Assembly: GCA_963725415.1 (NCBI GenBank) | Contig: CAVRZY010000266.1 | Coordinates: forward strand, 1 to 64,000 | Direction of reading: 5' to 3' | Length of the DNA: 64,000 nt | DNA from: CAVRZY01 sp963725415 | GTDB taxonomy: Bacteria; Acidobacteriota; Terriglobia; Bryobacterales; Bryobacteraceae | Part shown: one piece after another, positions 17,449-26,970 of the stretch | Layout: each line of letters starts with the position of its first letter | Numbering within the stretch: the first letter of the stretch is position 1 | Translations under genes and position numbers: made by a program | Notes under the pieces: model-generated | Told to the model about the DNA's origin: nothing | What the model saw: only the letters and a program-made list of their open reading frames with translations | Database searches by the model: none

Positions 17449-18860
17449 CTAGCTCCCGGCCTTCGGACGAATCCAGAAGTGATATACCGCCGCGCCCGTG
17501 GCGATGGTGGCTACGACCGCCACCGAGACTCTGGGCTCGCAGCCCGAAGCCGTAGAGAATCGTCCATACGCCCACCAAGATGAAAGCGACCGGAATCAGC
17601 GGAAAGGCAAAGCTCACCACCCGCACCTTCTGCCAGTCCGGCCGGCGGCGGAACATGAACAGGGAGGCCACCGAGAGTACGGCACAGAACGTCAGGGTGA
17701 ACCCGATGTAAATCATCAGGCTGGGGAACGGCGTCACCGTCATCAGCATCGCGCAGATGCCCTGGTACAGGATTGCCATCACCGGGGTGTGCCACCGCGG
17801 GTGCACCTCGGCGGCCACTCGGAAAAACGCTCCGTTCCTGGCCATAGCGTAGTAGACGCGGGGGCCGATGGTAACCATGGCGTTGACGGTCGCCAACAGC
17901 GACAGGGCCATCAGAGCGCTGAAAATCCCCGTCACCTCCGGTCCGAACAGGTGCTTGGCCGCCAGCGATCCGATCGCCAACTCGCCTTTCATCGGTCTCG
18001 AGCGGAGTGGCATAGACGAATACCAGGTTGAGGCCCATGTACAGCGCCGCCACCAGCAGGGTGCCGAAGGTGAGGGCAATCGGCAGGGTGCGCTCCGGGC
18101 GCTTGAGTTCCTCGGCTACGTAGGTGGCGGCGTTCCAGCCGCTGTAACAGACATAAATCCAAAACAGGCTGATGGCGAATTGGGCCGCCACCGGATAGGG
18201 CGAGGTGCGGGTGGCCGGAACCGCGAAGTTCTCCCAACTCCCCTTGCCGGCCAGGAATCCCAGCACCATAAACGCCAGGATCACCAGCAGCTTGGTGGCG
18301 GTCAGCACATTCTGGATCTTGGCCACCCGGCTGACGCCCAGAAAGTTCAGCAGGGTGAAAACGAGAATCAGCCCCGAACCCACAACCTGCGCCCAACCCA
18401 GCTTCAGCGAGAAGTTGCCGGATCCGATGGTGAACACCGCATTCTTCGGATTCAGCGCCGGGAAGAAATACCCCAGGTATCCGCAGAAGGCCAGGGCCGC
18501 CGCGGCAATCGGCGCGGAGAAGCCCGCGAAGAAGGATATCCACCCGTCCACGAACCCCCAGGTGGGTCCATAGGCGCGCGTCAAATAAACGTACTCGCCG
18601 CCGGAACTGGGAAAGTTGATCCCCAGCTCGGAATAACAGAAGGCCCCGGCCAGCGCAAACAGCGCACCCACCACCCAAATCCCCAGCACCAGCCTGGGAT
18701 CCCCCAGGTCACCGGCCAGAAATCCGGTGGTCGTGAAAATCCCCGTGCCCACCATGTTGGACACCACCAGGGCCGTGGCGCTCACGATGCCAAGTTGCCG
18801 GAGCAAAGCGACGGGAGACTTCTGCGGAGTAGTCATTTTCGTTTCGGGCACCTTGGACAT
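17449..18860 (-). CDS. APC family amino acid permease (two frameshifts)
   Basis: Integral membrane amino acid transporter of about 470 residues with 12 predicted helices. The N-terminal signature VSNMVGTGIFTTTGFLAGDLG and SSGGEYVYLTRAYGPTWGFVDGW define an APC/LAT-type permease. The frame breaks near 17995 (YATPLET should run into MKGELAIGSLAAKHLFG) and near 17520 (GLRAQS into VAVVATIATGAAVYHFW), then ends at a TAG at 17449-17451. Both breaks are single-base. The substrate cannot be assigned. Confidence 0.85.
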
Positions 18861-18889
18861 TGTACGTCACCCAGTTGGATAATTGAGAG

Positions 18890-19633
18890 TTGACCGTGCG
18901 CCGCTTCATCCTCAATTTTTGCCTTTTGCCTTTTTCACTGGCTCTCCTGTGGGGCCAGGATCCCTTTGCGATCGAGCGCGCCCGCATGGTGCGGACGCAG
19001 ATCGAGGAGCGGGGCGTGCGCAATCCCGAGGTGCTGCGCGTCATGCGCGCGGTCCCGCGCCACCTGTTCATCCCCGAGCCGATGCGCTCCCAGGCCTACG
19101 AGGACCACCCGGTCCCGATGGGCTACGGCCAGACCATCTCGCAACCCTACATCGTCGGCCTGATGACGGAATTGCTCGAACCGAACAAGGATCTGACGGT
19201 GCTCGAGATCGGCACCGGCTCGGGCTACCAGGCCGCCGTGCTGTCGGGCCTGGTGAAGCATCTCTACACCATCGAGATCGTCCCCGAGTTGGCCCGCTCG
19301 GCCGCCGCCACCCTGGAAAAACTGGGCTATCGGAACGTTACCGTGCGCCACGGCGACGGCTACCAGGGCTGGCCGGAACAGGCGCCCTTCGACCGCATCA
19401 TCATCACCGCGGCTCCGCCGGAGATCCCCAAAGCGCTGCTGGAGCAACTCAAGCCCGGGGGGAAACTGGTGGCCCCGGTGGGCAGCTCCGTTTTCGGCCA
19501 GGACCTGGTGGTGATCGACAAGGCCCTGAACGGAAGACTCCGCCGCCGCTCCATCATCCCGGTCATGTTCGTGCCCATGGTGCGGGGGAAGGACTCGAGC
19601 TCTCCTCCCCTGCCCCCGATCAGCTTCCACTAG
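18890..19633 (+). CDS. pcm: protein-L-isoaspartate O-methyltransferase with signal peptide
   Basis: A 247-residue SAM-dependent methyltransferase that repairs isoaspartyl residues in damaged proteins. Motif I is VLEIGTGSGYQAAVLSGLV; upstream MRAVPRHLFIPEP and MGYGQTISQPYIVGLMTELL are diagnostic of Pcm, and FDRIIITAAPPEIPKALLEQLKPGGKLVAPVG completes the fold. Unusually, the N-terminus (TTG start, or GTG at 18896) is VRRFILNFCLLPFSLALLWGQ, which looks like a signal peptide, so the enzyme may work in the periplasm. It is divergent from the permease gene, with about 30 bp between. Confidence 0.9.
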   Translation: MTVRRFILNFCLLPFSLALLWGQDPFAIERARMVRTQIEERGVRNPEVLRVMRAVPRHLFIPEPMRSQAYEDHPVPMGYGQTISQPYIVGLMTELLEPNKDLTVLEIGTGSGYQAAVLSGLVKHLYTIEIVPELARSAAATLEKLGYRNVTVRHGDGYQGWPEQAPFDRIIITAAPPEIPKALLEQLKPGGKLVAPVGSSVFGQDLVVIDKALNGRLRRRSIIPVMFVPMVRGKDSSSPPLPPISFH

Positions 19634-19642
19634 CCAGTTTCC

Positions 19643-19851
19643 TTAGCTGATCAACTCGAGCAGCCCGTCCACAATCCGGTCCAACTCGGACCTCCCCATG
19701 GATCCCATACGCTTGCCCAGCCGCTCGACGGAGATGGTCCTGATCGAAGTCCGGCTTGCTCACTGCCCCGGACCGGGTTTAATTCCGCCCAGTAAATCTC
19801 ACCTCCCAGAATGTTGGTCTCGCTGCGAGAACCCAGCCAATCGCCGATCAT
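19643..19851 (-). pseudogene. internally deleted mazF/pemK toxin relic
   Basis: The first frame reads MIGDWLGSRSETNILGGEIYW then AELNPVRGSEQAGLR, which contains the hallmark N-terminus of MazF (GEIYWAEL-PVRGSEQAG). Directly afterwards a +1 frame reads RTISVERLGKRMGS and SELDRIVDGLLELIS to a TAA at 19643-19645, which matches a MazF C-terminus. About 60 internal residues are missing and the parts are out of frame, so no functional endoribonuclease can be made. No paired antitoxin was recognised next to it. Confidence 0.7.
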
Positions 19852-19916
19852 AGTGTTCAGCTCACGCGCCGAGGTGATGTGGCGGTGAGAGCCCCAGGAA
19901 GAGCGCCCCCGTGCAA

Positions 19917-20378
19917 CTACTGGGCCCGGACTACCTGCCTGGGATGGATCGCACTGATTTGTCGGTAGCGGGCGAAATCGCGGTCGTTCAGCGTAGCCAA
20001 GCGGGTCACACCGTGGGTGATCATCGTGGCTACAAGCCGCGCGTCATGGACCTGAACTCCGGTTATGCCGTGGGCGAGCACCAGCCGCCGCCACTCGGGA
20101 TAGACTTCCGGGGTGTCGGCCAGAAACGTGAAGGCGTTCTCGATCAGACGCACTCTCCGGTCGGTTTCGGAGACGGACAGCCCAAAACCGTTCTTCTCAA
20201 CTGGGCGCGTACACACATTCCAGAACTCTACGAGGTTCTGTAGCGCGAAGCATAATCGGGCACCGCGCGACCGCAGTTGTTCCAAAGCGCTTCGTACCAC
20301 CATGTATTCCGAGTCGCGTGGCTGCAACAGGCGAAGGAGGATGTTGGTGTCCACCAGGCGAGGCGCATCTCCCGTCAT
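19917..20378 (-). CDS. vapC: PIN-domain toxin, VapC-like
   Basis: A 153-residue PIN-domain ribonuclease. The catalytic acids are in place: Asp in RLVDTNILLRLL, Glu in ALQNLVEFWNVCTR, Asp in ITGVQVHDARLVATMI, and Asp in LATLNDRDFARY. It starts within the stop of the upstream antitoxin gene (ATGA overlap), the usual antitoxin-toxin order. The protein is expected to cleave RNA when released from its antitoxin. It appears intact and is probably active. Confidence 0.88.
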   Translation of the reverse strand: MTGDAPRLVDTNILLRLLQPRDSEYMVVRSALEQLRSRGARLCFALQNLVEFWNVCTRPVEKNGFGLSVSETDRRVRLIENAFTFLADTPEVYPEWRRLVLAHGITGVQVHDARLVATMITHGVTRLATLNDRDFARYRQISAIHPRQVVRAQ

Positions 20379-20626
20379 TGGTGATCCTGGTAGATGCTCT
20401 CACGGCTGAAGCTCTCAGAGGAAAGGGGTGGGAGTTGAGCCGATCCCTCCGCCAGAGCGTCCAGCGTCATCCGGAACTCCTTCAAGCCGGGTGGCACCAG
20501 GGATTCCAGAGCGCCGGCACGCTCAATCAGGACCTGTAGGTATGCCTCGAGAGCCATGCCCCGAGCCTGGGCTTCCATTGCCAGTCGCGCCGCCAGCTCC
20601 GGATCCAGTTCTAGCGTAATGCTCAC
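20375..20626 (-). CDS. antitoxin partner of the PIN toxin
   Basis: An 83-residue protein starting at a GTG (VSITLELDPELAARLAMEAQARGMALEAYLQVLIERA). The start is chosen because AGGAGG lies about six to eight bases upstream and because the longer frame runs into the transporter region without resemblance to anything. The strand-helix-helix pattern at residues 1-40 resembles a ribbon-helix-helix DNA-binding domain; the C-terminal tail would bind the toxin. The pair is probably autoregulated. Confidence 0.78.
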   Translation of the reverse strand: MSITLELDPELAARLAMEAQARGMALEAYLQVLIERAGALESLVPPGLKEFRMTLDALAEGSAQLPPLSSESFSRESIYQDHQ

Positions 20627-20658
20627 GGTCAACTCCTCCTCTATTGTACAGCGCCCGC

Positions 20659-22109
20659 CTACCACACCCCGATCAGCTTCCACCAGGCGAAGCCCACGGT
20701 CGCCCATACCGCGATATTCACCAGCGAGGCCAGCGCTCCCACCTTCCGCCAGCGCTTCAGGCTGACGTAATCCTGCGCGAAAAACATCGGCGAGGGCGTG
20801 GTGCCGTAGTTGGTCAGCCCCGCGGCCAGGTTGGTGAAGCAGGCGAAGGCGAAGACGATCAGACCCTTGGGTGCGTCCTTGGCGATCAGCACCGCCACGA
20901 AGGGCGCGTACATGGCCATGATGTGCGCGGTGATGCTAGCAAAGCCGTAGTGGGCATAGAAGTAAATCAGCAGGGCAATGGCGAACAGCGTCACCCAGCC
21001 GGCGCCGCCAAAGGCCGCGCCCACCGCGCGGGCAAACTGCGTGGTCACCCCAGCGTCATTCAACGCTTTCCCAAGCATCAGCAGCCCGCCGTACCAGATC
21101 AGGATGTCCCAGGCCGCCCGCTCGTTCTTGACGTCCTCCCAAGTGAGCACGCCTGAAACCAGCAGCGTGGCAGCCCCCAGCAAGGCTGTCGCGGTAATAT
21201 CCAGACCGTGCACAGGCTGGGTGAGCCACAACCCACAGACCGTCACGAAAACCACCAGAACGGTCATCTCGCCGCGGCCGATCGACCCCATGCTGTGGAG
21301 TTCCTTGGCCGCAAACCGGCCGCCTCGGGGGTACGCGTGATTTGCGGAGGATTCACGCGATAGACCACCAGCGGAACCAAGGCCATCGAGAACAGTCCGG
21401 GCACGATGCCCACCACGAACCAACTCACCCAGCTCACCGGATACTGGAATTGCTCCGTGGCGATCTGAGCCACCTGCGGATTGCTGGCCTGGCCGGTGAG
21501 AAACATGGAAGCCGTGACGCAGATGCTCTGGTAGACCGCGGTCATCAGAAACGAGCCCAGTAGCGCAGCCGTCGCGCCCGGCGAGGATCCGTACAGTTCG
21601 GCGATGGAACGGGCGATAGGCAGAATCACTCCGCCGGACCGCGCGGCGTTGGAGGGAATGATGCCGGCCAGCACCAGATCGGAGAGCGAGAGTGCGTAGC
21701 ACACCCCCAGCGAGCTTTTCCCGAACAGCCGCACGAACAACAGGGCGATACGCCGCGCCAGCCCGGTCTTGATCAGCGCCCGCGAGATGAAGAAAGCGGC
21801 CATGACGAGCCAGACGATCGGATCGCCATAGCCGCTCAGAGCCTGCTGGATCGTCAGGCCGCCAAAAATCGAGGCCAGGGTCACGGCCAGCAGCACCAGG
21901 GCGCCCCCGGGAATCGGTTGCAGGAGCAGGCCGGCCACGGTGGCCACAAAAATCGCCAGCAGACGCCAGCCCTGCGGCTGGATGGCGGCCGGCCGGGGGA
22001 TCACAAAAATGATCGCCAGGGCCAGCAGCGCCAGAAACGCTCCCCGCCACAACCGTCGCACGCCGGGGGCCTGCTGGCCGCTTTGGTCGAACTGACCTGC
22101 CTGCGTCAT
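20659..22109 (-). CDS. DASS/SLC13 family sodium-coupled anion transporter (one frameshift)
   Basis: About 480 residues of membrane protein in two frames. The N-terminal half has the divalent anion:sodium symporter features LLLQPIPGGALVLLAVTLASIFG, IVWLVMAAFFISRALIKTGLARRIALL and GIIPSNAARSGGVILPIARSIAE (the SNT-like loop). The second half, from FAAKELHSMGSIGRGEMTVLV, includes AWDILIWYGGLLMLGKALNDAG and TNLAAGLTNYGTTPSPMFFAQDYV. The frame breaks near 21320, a single-base shift. Probable substrates are C4-dicarboxylates, 2-oxoglutarate or sulfate. Confidence 0.86.
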
Positions 22110-22129
22110 AGTCTGAGTTATCCTGAAGA

Positions 22130-23131
22130 GTGCAACTCGAATCCGTGTGTTCGATTCCGGTCGAGGAATTCCTGCTCACCCGCGTCGCTTTTCGGCCGGA
22201 CGGTCATCATATCGTAGTTGGACACAGGGATTTGACGCTCTACGAAGTCCTCTCCGGGAAAGCCGTTCGCAGCTTCCCATTTGAGGGCTTTCTGGGTTGC
22301 GCGCGGTTCTCCTCCGATGGCCGCTACCTGGCCGCCGCGAACGAGAACGACAATCATCCCCACACCACGGGCCTGGCGAAGGTCTTTGAGGTAGACAGCG
22401 GGGAGACGCTGGTGGAAATCCGCACCCGGTTCCCGATCAGAGCAGCCTGCTTCCTAGAGAGTCCCCAGGGGACCATTTTCCTGTACAGGGACACGGAACC
22501 CGACCACGGGGGCGCCTCTCCCTTTCACCGCAACCGGGTGAGAGGCTGCCGGCTGGGCTGCTCCCAGCCGGTCTTCGGTCTGGAATTCCCGGCCTGGGAG
22601 ATCCGCGACATGGCGGCTGGCAGCGCTTTCGCACTGTTCGGGCTGGATTCGGTCGGCAAGGTTCACGACATCGAAGGCGCCAGTCTGACGATCCGCCAGT
22701 ACAAAGTGGGCGCCTACTCGTACCCGGCTGGGGCACGGCTACGCATCCTGGGCTTGGGGATTGGCGCGGGCATCTCAGCGTTCTCTCCGGAGGGCCGGCT
22801 GCTGGCGCTGGAACTGGTGGACTTCCGGGCCAACCGGCGCCAGCTTTCCCTGCTCAACGTAGATACGGGAGTTGGCACCAACCTGTTGCTGCTGCCTTCC
22901 GATGTGATGCCGGCCCTGGCCTTTTGCGAGGACGGCTCGCGTCTGCTGTCCCTCTGCGATGACCCCAGTACTCCCAGCGCCGCCCTGCGCCTGTGGGATA
23001 CGGCCAGCCTGCGCCAGATCGGCGACGCGCACATAGGAATGCAGTATCATGCCATCGCCTTGAACTGGCCCACCCGGCGCATCGCGGCCTTGGGCGGAAG
23101 CAAGTGCGACATCGCGGTCATCCGCGACTGA
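22130..23131 (+). CDS. beta-propeller (WD40-like) repeat protein, function unknown
   Basis: A 333-residue protein starting at GTG. Repeated units of about 40 residues contain VAFRPDGHHIVVGHRDLTLYEVLSG, ARFSSDGRYLAAANEND and LAFCEDGSRLLSLCDDPSTPSAALRLWDTASL, which match WD40-like propeller blades. No signal peptide, so probably cytoplasmic. It is transcribed divergently from the DASS transporter with only 20 bp between. No function can be inferred. Confidence 0.7.
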   Translation: MQLESVCSIPVEEFLLTRVAFRPDGHHIVVGHRDLTLYEVLSGKAVRSFPFEGFLGCARFSSDGRYLAAANENDNHPHTTGLAKVFEVDSGETLVEIRTRFPIRAACFLESPQGTIFLYRDTEPDHGGASPFHRNRVRGCRLGCSQPVFGLEFPAWEIRDMAAGSAFALFGLDSVGKVHDIEGASLTIRQYKVGAYSYPAGARLRILGLGIGAGISAFSPEGRLLALELVDFRANRRQLSLLNVDTGVGTNLLLLPSDVMPALAFCEDGSRLLSLCDDPSTPSAALRLWDTASLRQIGDAHIGMQYHAIALNWPTRRIAALGGSKCDIAVIRD

Positions 23132-23139
23132 GCGGAGAG

Positions 23140-23180
23140 TTTCGCGCAAAGACGCCAAGGTCACGCAAAGCGCGCAAACA
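23140..23180. repeat. partial CGCAAAG/CGCAGAG-type repeat
   Basis: The segment following the propeller gene (TTTCGCGCAAAGACGCCAAGG and GTCACGCAAAGCGCGCAAAC) is a half-copy of the C(A/C)CGCAGAG-type repeats at 30091-30183, 31314-31354 and 61117-61209. No complementary arm is present here. Confidence 0.5.
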
Positions 23181-23193
23181 AGGCTGATTCAAT

Positions 23194-24501
23194 CTACTGG
23201 ATTTCCTGGCCCTTGGTTTCTCGAGCGAACGCCAGCACGATCAGGCCGAGAAGATAAATGACCGCGACGGAGCTGGCGGCGCGAGCCAGCGTGCCGAGGC
23301 GGAGGTTCAGGAATCCCGTCAAGAAGGGTCCCGAGGCCGCCAGGACGCGGCCGACGTTGAAGCAGAATCCCGCCCCTGTAGCCCGCATGCGCGTGGGAAA
23401 GATTTCGGGCAAGTAGATGGGAAAGCCGCTGAAGATTCCGTTGGAGAAGAACCCCAGAACCGGCAGCGCCAGCAACACGGTCGAGTAGGCGGAGGGCAAC
23501 AAGAAGGTAGCAGGGAGCATGACGGCCGCGCCCAGCATCATCACCAGAAAAGCCCCGCGCCTTCCCAGCCGCTCAGCCATGGGGGCGAAGGCCAGGTAGC
23601 CCACAATGGCTCCGACGTTGAGGCTCATCAGGGCGTAGCTGACCATGCGGTTCACAGAGCTTCTGTCCAGCCCGCGCGGCTGGAGCAGCTCGCGAATCAG
23701 GGAAGGGGTCCAGTTGGTGGCGCCCCAAAGGCCAAAGACGGCCACCACCGCCAGTCCCGCACCCACCAGGGTATCCCGGCGGGCTGCCGGAGTGAACAGT
23801 TCCATCAGGGTCAGGCGGCGTGAACCCTTCCTCCGCTCGGCGGCCCGAGCCTCGGTCCACCTTTCCGGTTCGCGCACGGCGAGCCGGATGAAAATGGCCA
23901 CCACCGCCGGCAGGATCCCGACAAAGAACATGACCCGCCAAGTTTGTGCCGACAGCAGGCGATACGCTCCGGCAGCCAGGAAATAACCGGCGCCCCAGGC
24001 GGATTGCAGTAGCCCGGCCCCCTTCACCCGCAGGGACTCCGGCCAGGCCTCCGCCACCAGGGTTGCGCCGGCCGCCCATTCTCCGCCCACGCCCACGGCG
24101 GTCAAGAAACGATAGAGCGCCAGCTCCCACCAGGAGTGCGAGAATCCCGCCAGTCCAGTGAAGACCGCGTAGATTAGGATGGTGATCACCAGGGTGCGGG
24201 CGCGTCCCAGGTAGTCGGCGACCACCCCAAAAACTACACCACCCAGCGCCCAGCCTACCAGGAAGATGGAAAGGACAATGCCGCTGTACCAGCCGATATC
24301 TGCCCGGGATTCTCGCGCCCCAAGTAGTTCTCTCAGCGCCGGGTCCATCACCAGCGTATAGATGGTGGCGTCCATCGAATCGAAGACCCACCCCAACCAC
24401 GCCACCACCAGCACCAGGGCCTGATAGCCGGAAAGCTGCCGCCAGGGGGAAGCCGGGGCTGCGGCGTCTTGCGAGCGGATTCTGTCGGGAGGACGGCTCA
24501 T
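23194..24501 (-). CDS. MFS transporter, metabolite:H+ symporter type
   Basis: A 435-residue transporter with 12 hydrophobic segments. Conserved MFS loops are VVADYLGRARTLV and APMAERLGRRGAFLV; YLPEIFPTRMRATGAGFCFNVGR is typical of the sugar/aromatic-acid symporter group. The N-terminal FDSMDATIYTLVMDPALRELLG resembles AAHS-type carriers for aromatic acids or organic acids. It starts 17 bp downstream of the PIG-L gene stop, so the two may be co-transcribed with proC. The substrate is not assignable. Confidence 0.86.
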   Translation of the reverse strand: MSRPPDRIRSQDAAAPASPWRQLSGYQALVLVVAWLGWVFDSMDATIYTLVMDPALRELLGARESRADIGWYSGIVLSIFLVGWALGGVVFGVVADYLGRARTLVITILIYAVFTGLAGFSHSWWELALYRFLTAVGVGGEWAAGATLVAEAWPESLRVKGAGLLQSAWGAGYFLAAGAYRLLSAQTWRVMFFVGILPAVVAIFIRLAVREPERWTEARAAERRKGSRRLTLMELFTPAARRDTLVGAGLAVVAVFGLWGATNWTPSLIRELLQPRGLDRSSVNRMVSYALMSLNVGAIVGYLAFAPMAERLGRRGAFLVMMLGAAVMLPATFLLPSAYSTVLLALPVLGFFSNGIFSGFPIYLPEIFPTRMRATGAGFCFNVGRVLAASGPFLTGFLNLRLGTLARAASSVAVIYLLGLIVLAFARETKGQEIQ

Positions 24502-24517
24502 GCCTGATTCTCCAGAG

Positions 24518-25291
24518 TCAGCCGCGCGTAGAGTGGACGAACTCCCCGCCCAGCAATTGCTCCAACAGCGGAGTCGGCGGGTAGGGGTGGCCCTTGTAAT
24601 GCCGGAATCCTTCGCCGAACTCGAGTCCCACGCGGCGCCCGCACTCCCGCGTCTGGCGCTCCATCATATCAATGTACTCATCGACGTTGTGATGTTTTTG
24701 CAGCCAGTTGCGCTGGCTGGCATGCTGCGCCAGCATTTCCCTTTTGATAAGGAAGGTGGATGCAACGTCGATGACCACGTCGGGGACCACCAGCTTGCCT
24801 TCACGGTCCACTCCGCCCACTGGATCCATGAAGTACAAATGAGGGATGGCTTCCAGAGGCCCGGCAGGGTTTTCCGCGCCGGTGCGGTAGTTGGGCGCGG
24901 GCGCGCCGAAGCAGGCGTCTCTGACCAACTCGCTGGTGCGTTCGTGGTCGCAGAGATAGTCCACCGGCGAGGCCGTGAGGATCAGGTCGGGACGCGCCCG
25001 CCGGAGGGTCTCGACGACGTGCCGGCGGGCCGCATCGTCACTGAAAATGGCGAGGTCGCGGAATTCGGCGCAGCGATACTCGGCCCCAATCAGCACGGCC
25101 GCGGTAGCAGCCTCGCGCCGCCGGATTTCGGAAATCTCTTCGGGGCCGTATTCATTGGATCCGCAGTCGCCCGGGGTCATGGTGACGATCATGATCCGGT
25201 GTCCCTGCCGCGCCAGCAAGGCCAGGGTTCCACCGGCTAGAATCTCTACATCGTCAGGATGAGCATGAATGGCGAGTATTTTCTTGATCAT
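24518..25291 (-). CDS. PIG-L/LmbE family deacetylase
   Basis: A 257-residue zinc-dependent N-acetyl hydrolase of the LmbE/MshB family. The N-terminal zinc motif is LAIHAHPDDVEILAGGTL (H-P-D-D), followed by the DCGSNEYGPEEISEIRRREA region and the second zinc-ligand region SPVDYLCDHERTSELVRDA. Substrates in this family include N-acetylglucosaminyl groups on lipids, antibiotics or thiol cofactors. Its start overlaps the proC stop, and a transporter gene follows, so a small catabolic unit is possible. It appears intact. Confidence 0.9.
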   Translation of the reverse strand: MIKKILAIHAHPDDVEILAGGTLALLARQGHRIMIVTMTPGDCGSNEYGPEEISEIRRREAATAAVLIGAEYRCAEFRDLAIFSDDAARRHVVETLRRARPDLILTASPVDYLCDHERTSELVRDACFGAPAPNYRTGAENPAGPLEAIPHLYFMDPVGGVDREGKLVVPDVVIDVASTFLIKREMLAQHASQRNWLQKHHNVDEYIDMMERQTRECGRRVGLEFGEGFRHYKGHPYPPTPLLEQLLGGEFVHSTRG

Positions 25292-26132
25292 GGTTCGTTG
25301 CTGAATTTCGCCAGAAGCGATTGTGTCAGATGCCGGGAATGCGAGGTGGCGGTTTCGATGGCCGAAATGAGCATCGAGCGCAGCCCGTGTTTCTCCAGTT
25401 CGTGGATAGCCGAGATGGTCACGCCTCCCGGGGTGATGACCTGGTCCTTAAGGATGGCGGGGTGCAGCGTGGTCTCTCGCACCAGCTTGGCGGCCCCAGT
25501 ACGGTTTGCTCGGTAAGCCGGGTGGCGATCTCCCGGGAGAGGCCCATCTTGAGTCCGCCCTCGATGAGCGCCTCAATGACCATGTAAATGTAAGCTGGGC
25601 CGCTGCCCGAAAGGGCCGTCACGGCGTGCATCAGCTCCTCTTCCACGAACGTGACGTAGCCGACCGCGCCGAACATGCTCTCGACCAAGCTGCGCTGCTC
25701 GGCCGTGACGGCAGCGTTGGAGGCTACCGCGGTGGCGCCCTCATCTACTACCACCGGAATGTTGGGCATGGCGCGAAAGATGGGCAGGTGCTTGGCGATC
25801 AGCTTCTCGATCAGCGGGATGGGCATGGCGGCGGCCAGCGAAACCAGGATCTGGTCCTCCCGCAGCACCTCCCGGATTTCCATCAGCACGCGCGGCAGCG
25901 TGGAGGGCTTCACCGCCAGCACCACCACATCCACGGCCTGCGCGGCTTCGCGGTTCCCGCCCGCCGTCACCGGAATCGAAAAACGCTCGGCAATCTCCCG
26001 AGCGCGCTCCGGGGTGCGGACGGTGGCGATCAGATGGCCTCGATCCGAGATCCCACTCTTAAGAATTCCTCCAATCAGCGCGGCACCGATGTTGCCCGCG
26101 CCGAGCACCGCGATCCGTCTTGGCTCAGTCAT
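25288..26132 (-). CDS. proC: pyrroline-5-carboxylate reductase (one frameshift)
   Basis: Final enzyme of proline synthesis, about 280 residues. The start MTEPRRIAVLGAGNIGAALIGGIL gives the Rossmann NAD(P)H motif. Family motifs VVVLAVKPSTLPRVL, FRAMPNIPVVVDEGATAV, and HAVTALSGSGPAYIYMVIEALIEGG are present. The frame shifts near 25497, after LTEQTVLG, and continues as VRETTLHPAILKDQVITPGGVTISAIHELE to the stop at 25288. One base restores it. The stop overlaps the PIG-L start (4 bp). Confidence 0.9.
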
Positions 26133-26463
26133 CCCGCCCATTGTACACGGTGGCACGGCCGGTCGTGCCTGTGATGTGGACAAGTTGAAGCATGTCCTAC
26201 GTTGCGTGCTTCTCGATCCAGGCCAGCAGTTGAGCCGGAGGCGGTGGAACGCGATTCGCGATCCCATCAATTCGAGCAGCCAGCCGGGAGACAGTGACGC
26301 ATATGATGAGAAAACGCACGACATTCTCGCGCAGCGAGTCAACTTATTGAAAAGAAAGCCAGATACGATGAAGAAGGGGATATGGGTCTTGGGAGAAGAG
26401 TGACCGAAGGAGGTGGCAGGGGTAGACTTTCAGGGATACGGTTAGATCAGCGCGGAACCTCAG
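26133..26463. other. intergenic region, possible gene relics
   Basis: About 330 bp with no supported gene. On the minus strand one open stretch without a start codon reads LRENVVRFLIICVTVSRLAARI, ending at a TAG at 26197-26199; it has codon structure but no family I recognise and may be a small gene or relic. It lies between proC and a VapC C-terminal fragment. Confidence 0.4.
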
Positions 26464-26601
26464 GCCAAGCAGATGCCTGTCCCGGTGATCGACGGATTGC
26501 CGGCAGCGATGGCGCTTCATCACAACCTGACTCTGGTGACCCGCAACGCCGAGGATGTGGCCGGAACTGGGGTTGCGGTGTTCAATCCGTGGGAGGGGTA
26601 A
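26464..26601 (+). pseudogene. C-terminal fragment of a VapC (PIN) toxin
   Basis: Forty-five codons reading VPVIDGLPAAMALHHNLTLV followed by TRNAEDVAGTGVAVFNPWEG and a TAA. This matches the conserved end of VapC proteins (IDG-AA-AL-H-LTLVTRN-DF-GTG-NPW). No N-terminal part with the first catalytic aspartate was found upstream, and the start is missing, so it is a relic. Confidence 0.7.
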
Positions 26602-26800
26602 AGGGGACCGCAGGCACCGTGATGGTCGGGTAGGGTGGCCTGTGAAAGCCGCCCAGCACGACCTGATCACCGACTTGGAGTGTGGGTTTCTGCGAAGCAG
26701 GCGCCTGAGTAGGAACTCTGGTCCTGGCAGCGAGGCTGGTACTCACGCAAAGAAGCCATACCAGCAGAAGGGAGAGGAGTTGTCGCATCGCGGATGACAT
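26582..26800 (-). CDS. small secreted protein, function unknown
   Basis: A 72-residue protein starting MSSAMRQLLSLLLVWLLCVSTSLAA, a clear signal peptide, followed by a proline-rich mature part (RVPTQAPASQKPTLQVGDQV). The start at 26800 is supported by AGGAGG seven bases upstream. The family is not recognised. The 3' end overlaps the convergent VapC fragment by 20 bp. It lies upstream of and divergent from the large hybrid kinase; no functional link is claimed. Confidence 0.6.
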   Translation of the reverse strand: MSSAMRQLLSLLLVWLLCVSTSLAARTRVPTQAPASQKPTLQVGDQVVLGGFHRPPYPTITVPAVPFTPPTD

Positions 26801-26970
26801 CGTGCCCTCCTGGCTAGGAGGATCATACGTGGTGAGGGGAGCGCTCGCGTTTTCGGGGAAAGAGGCTTGCACGCTATTGAAAAGCCTGGAATTGGCCGAT
26901 AGGAAGGAGGTGTAGTTCTGCATATCGGCGACGGTAGCGGGGACGATGAAGCTCGCGGATGAGGTGAAGA

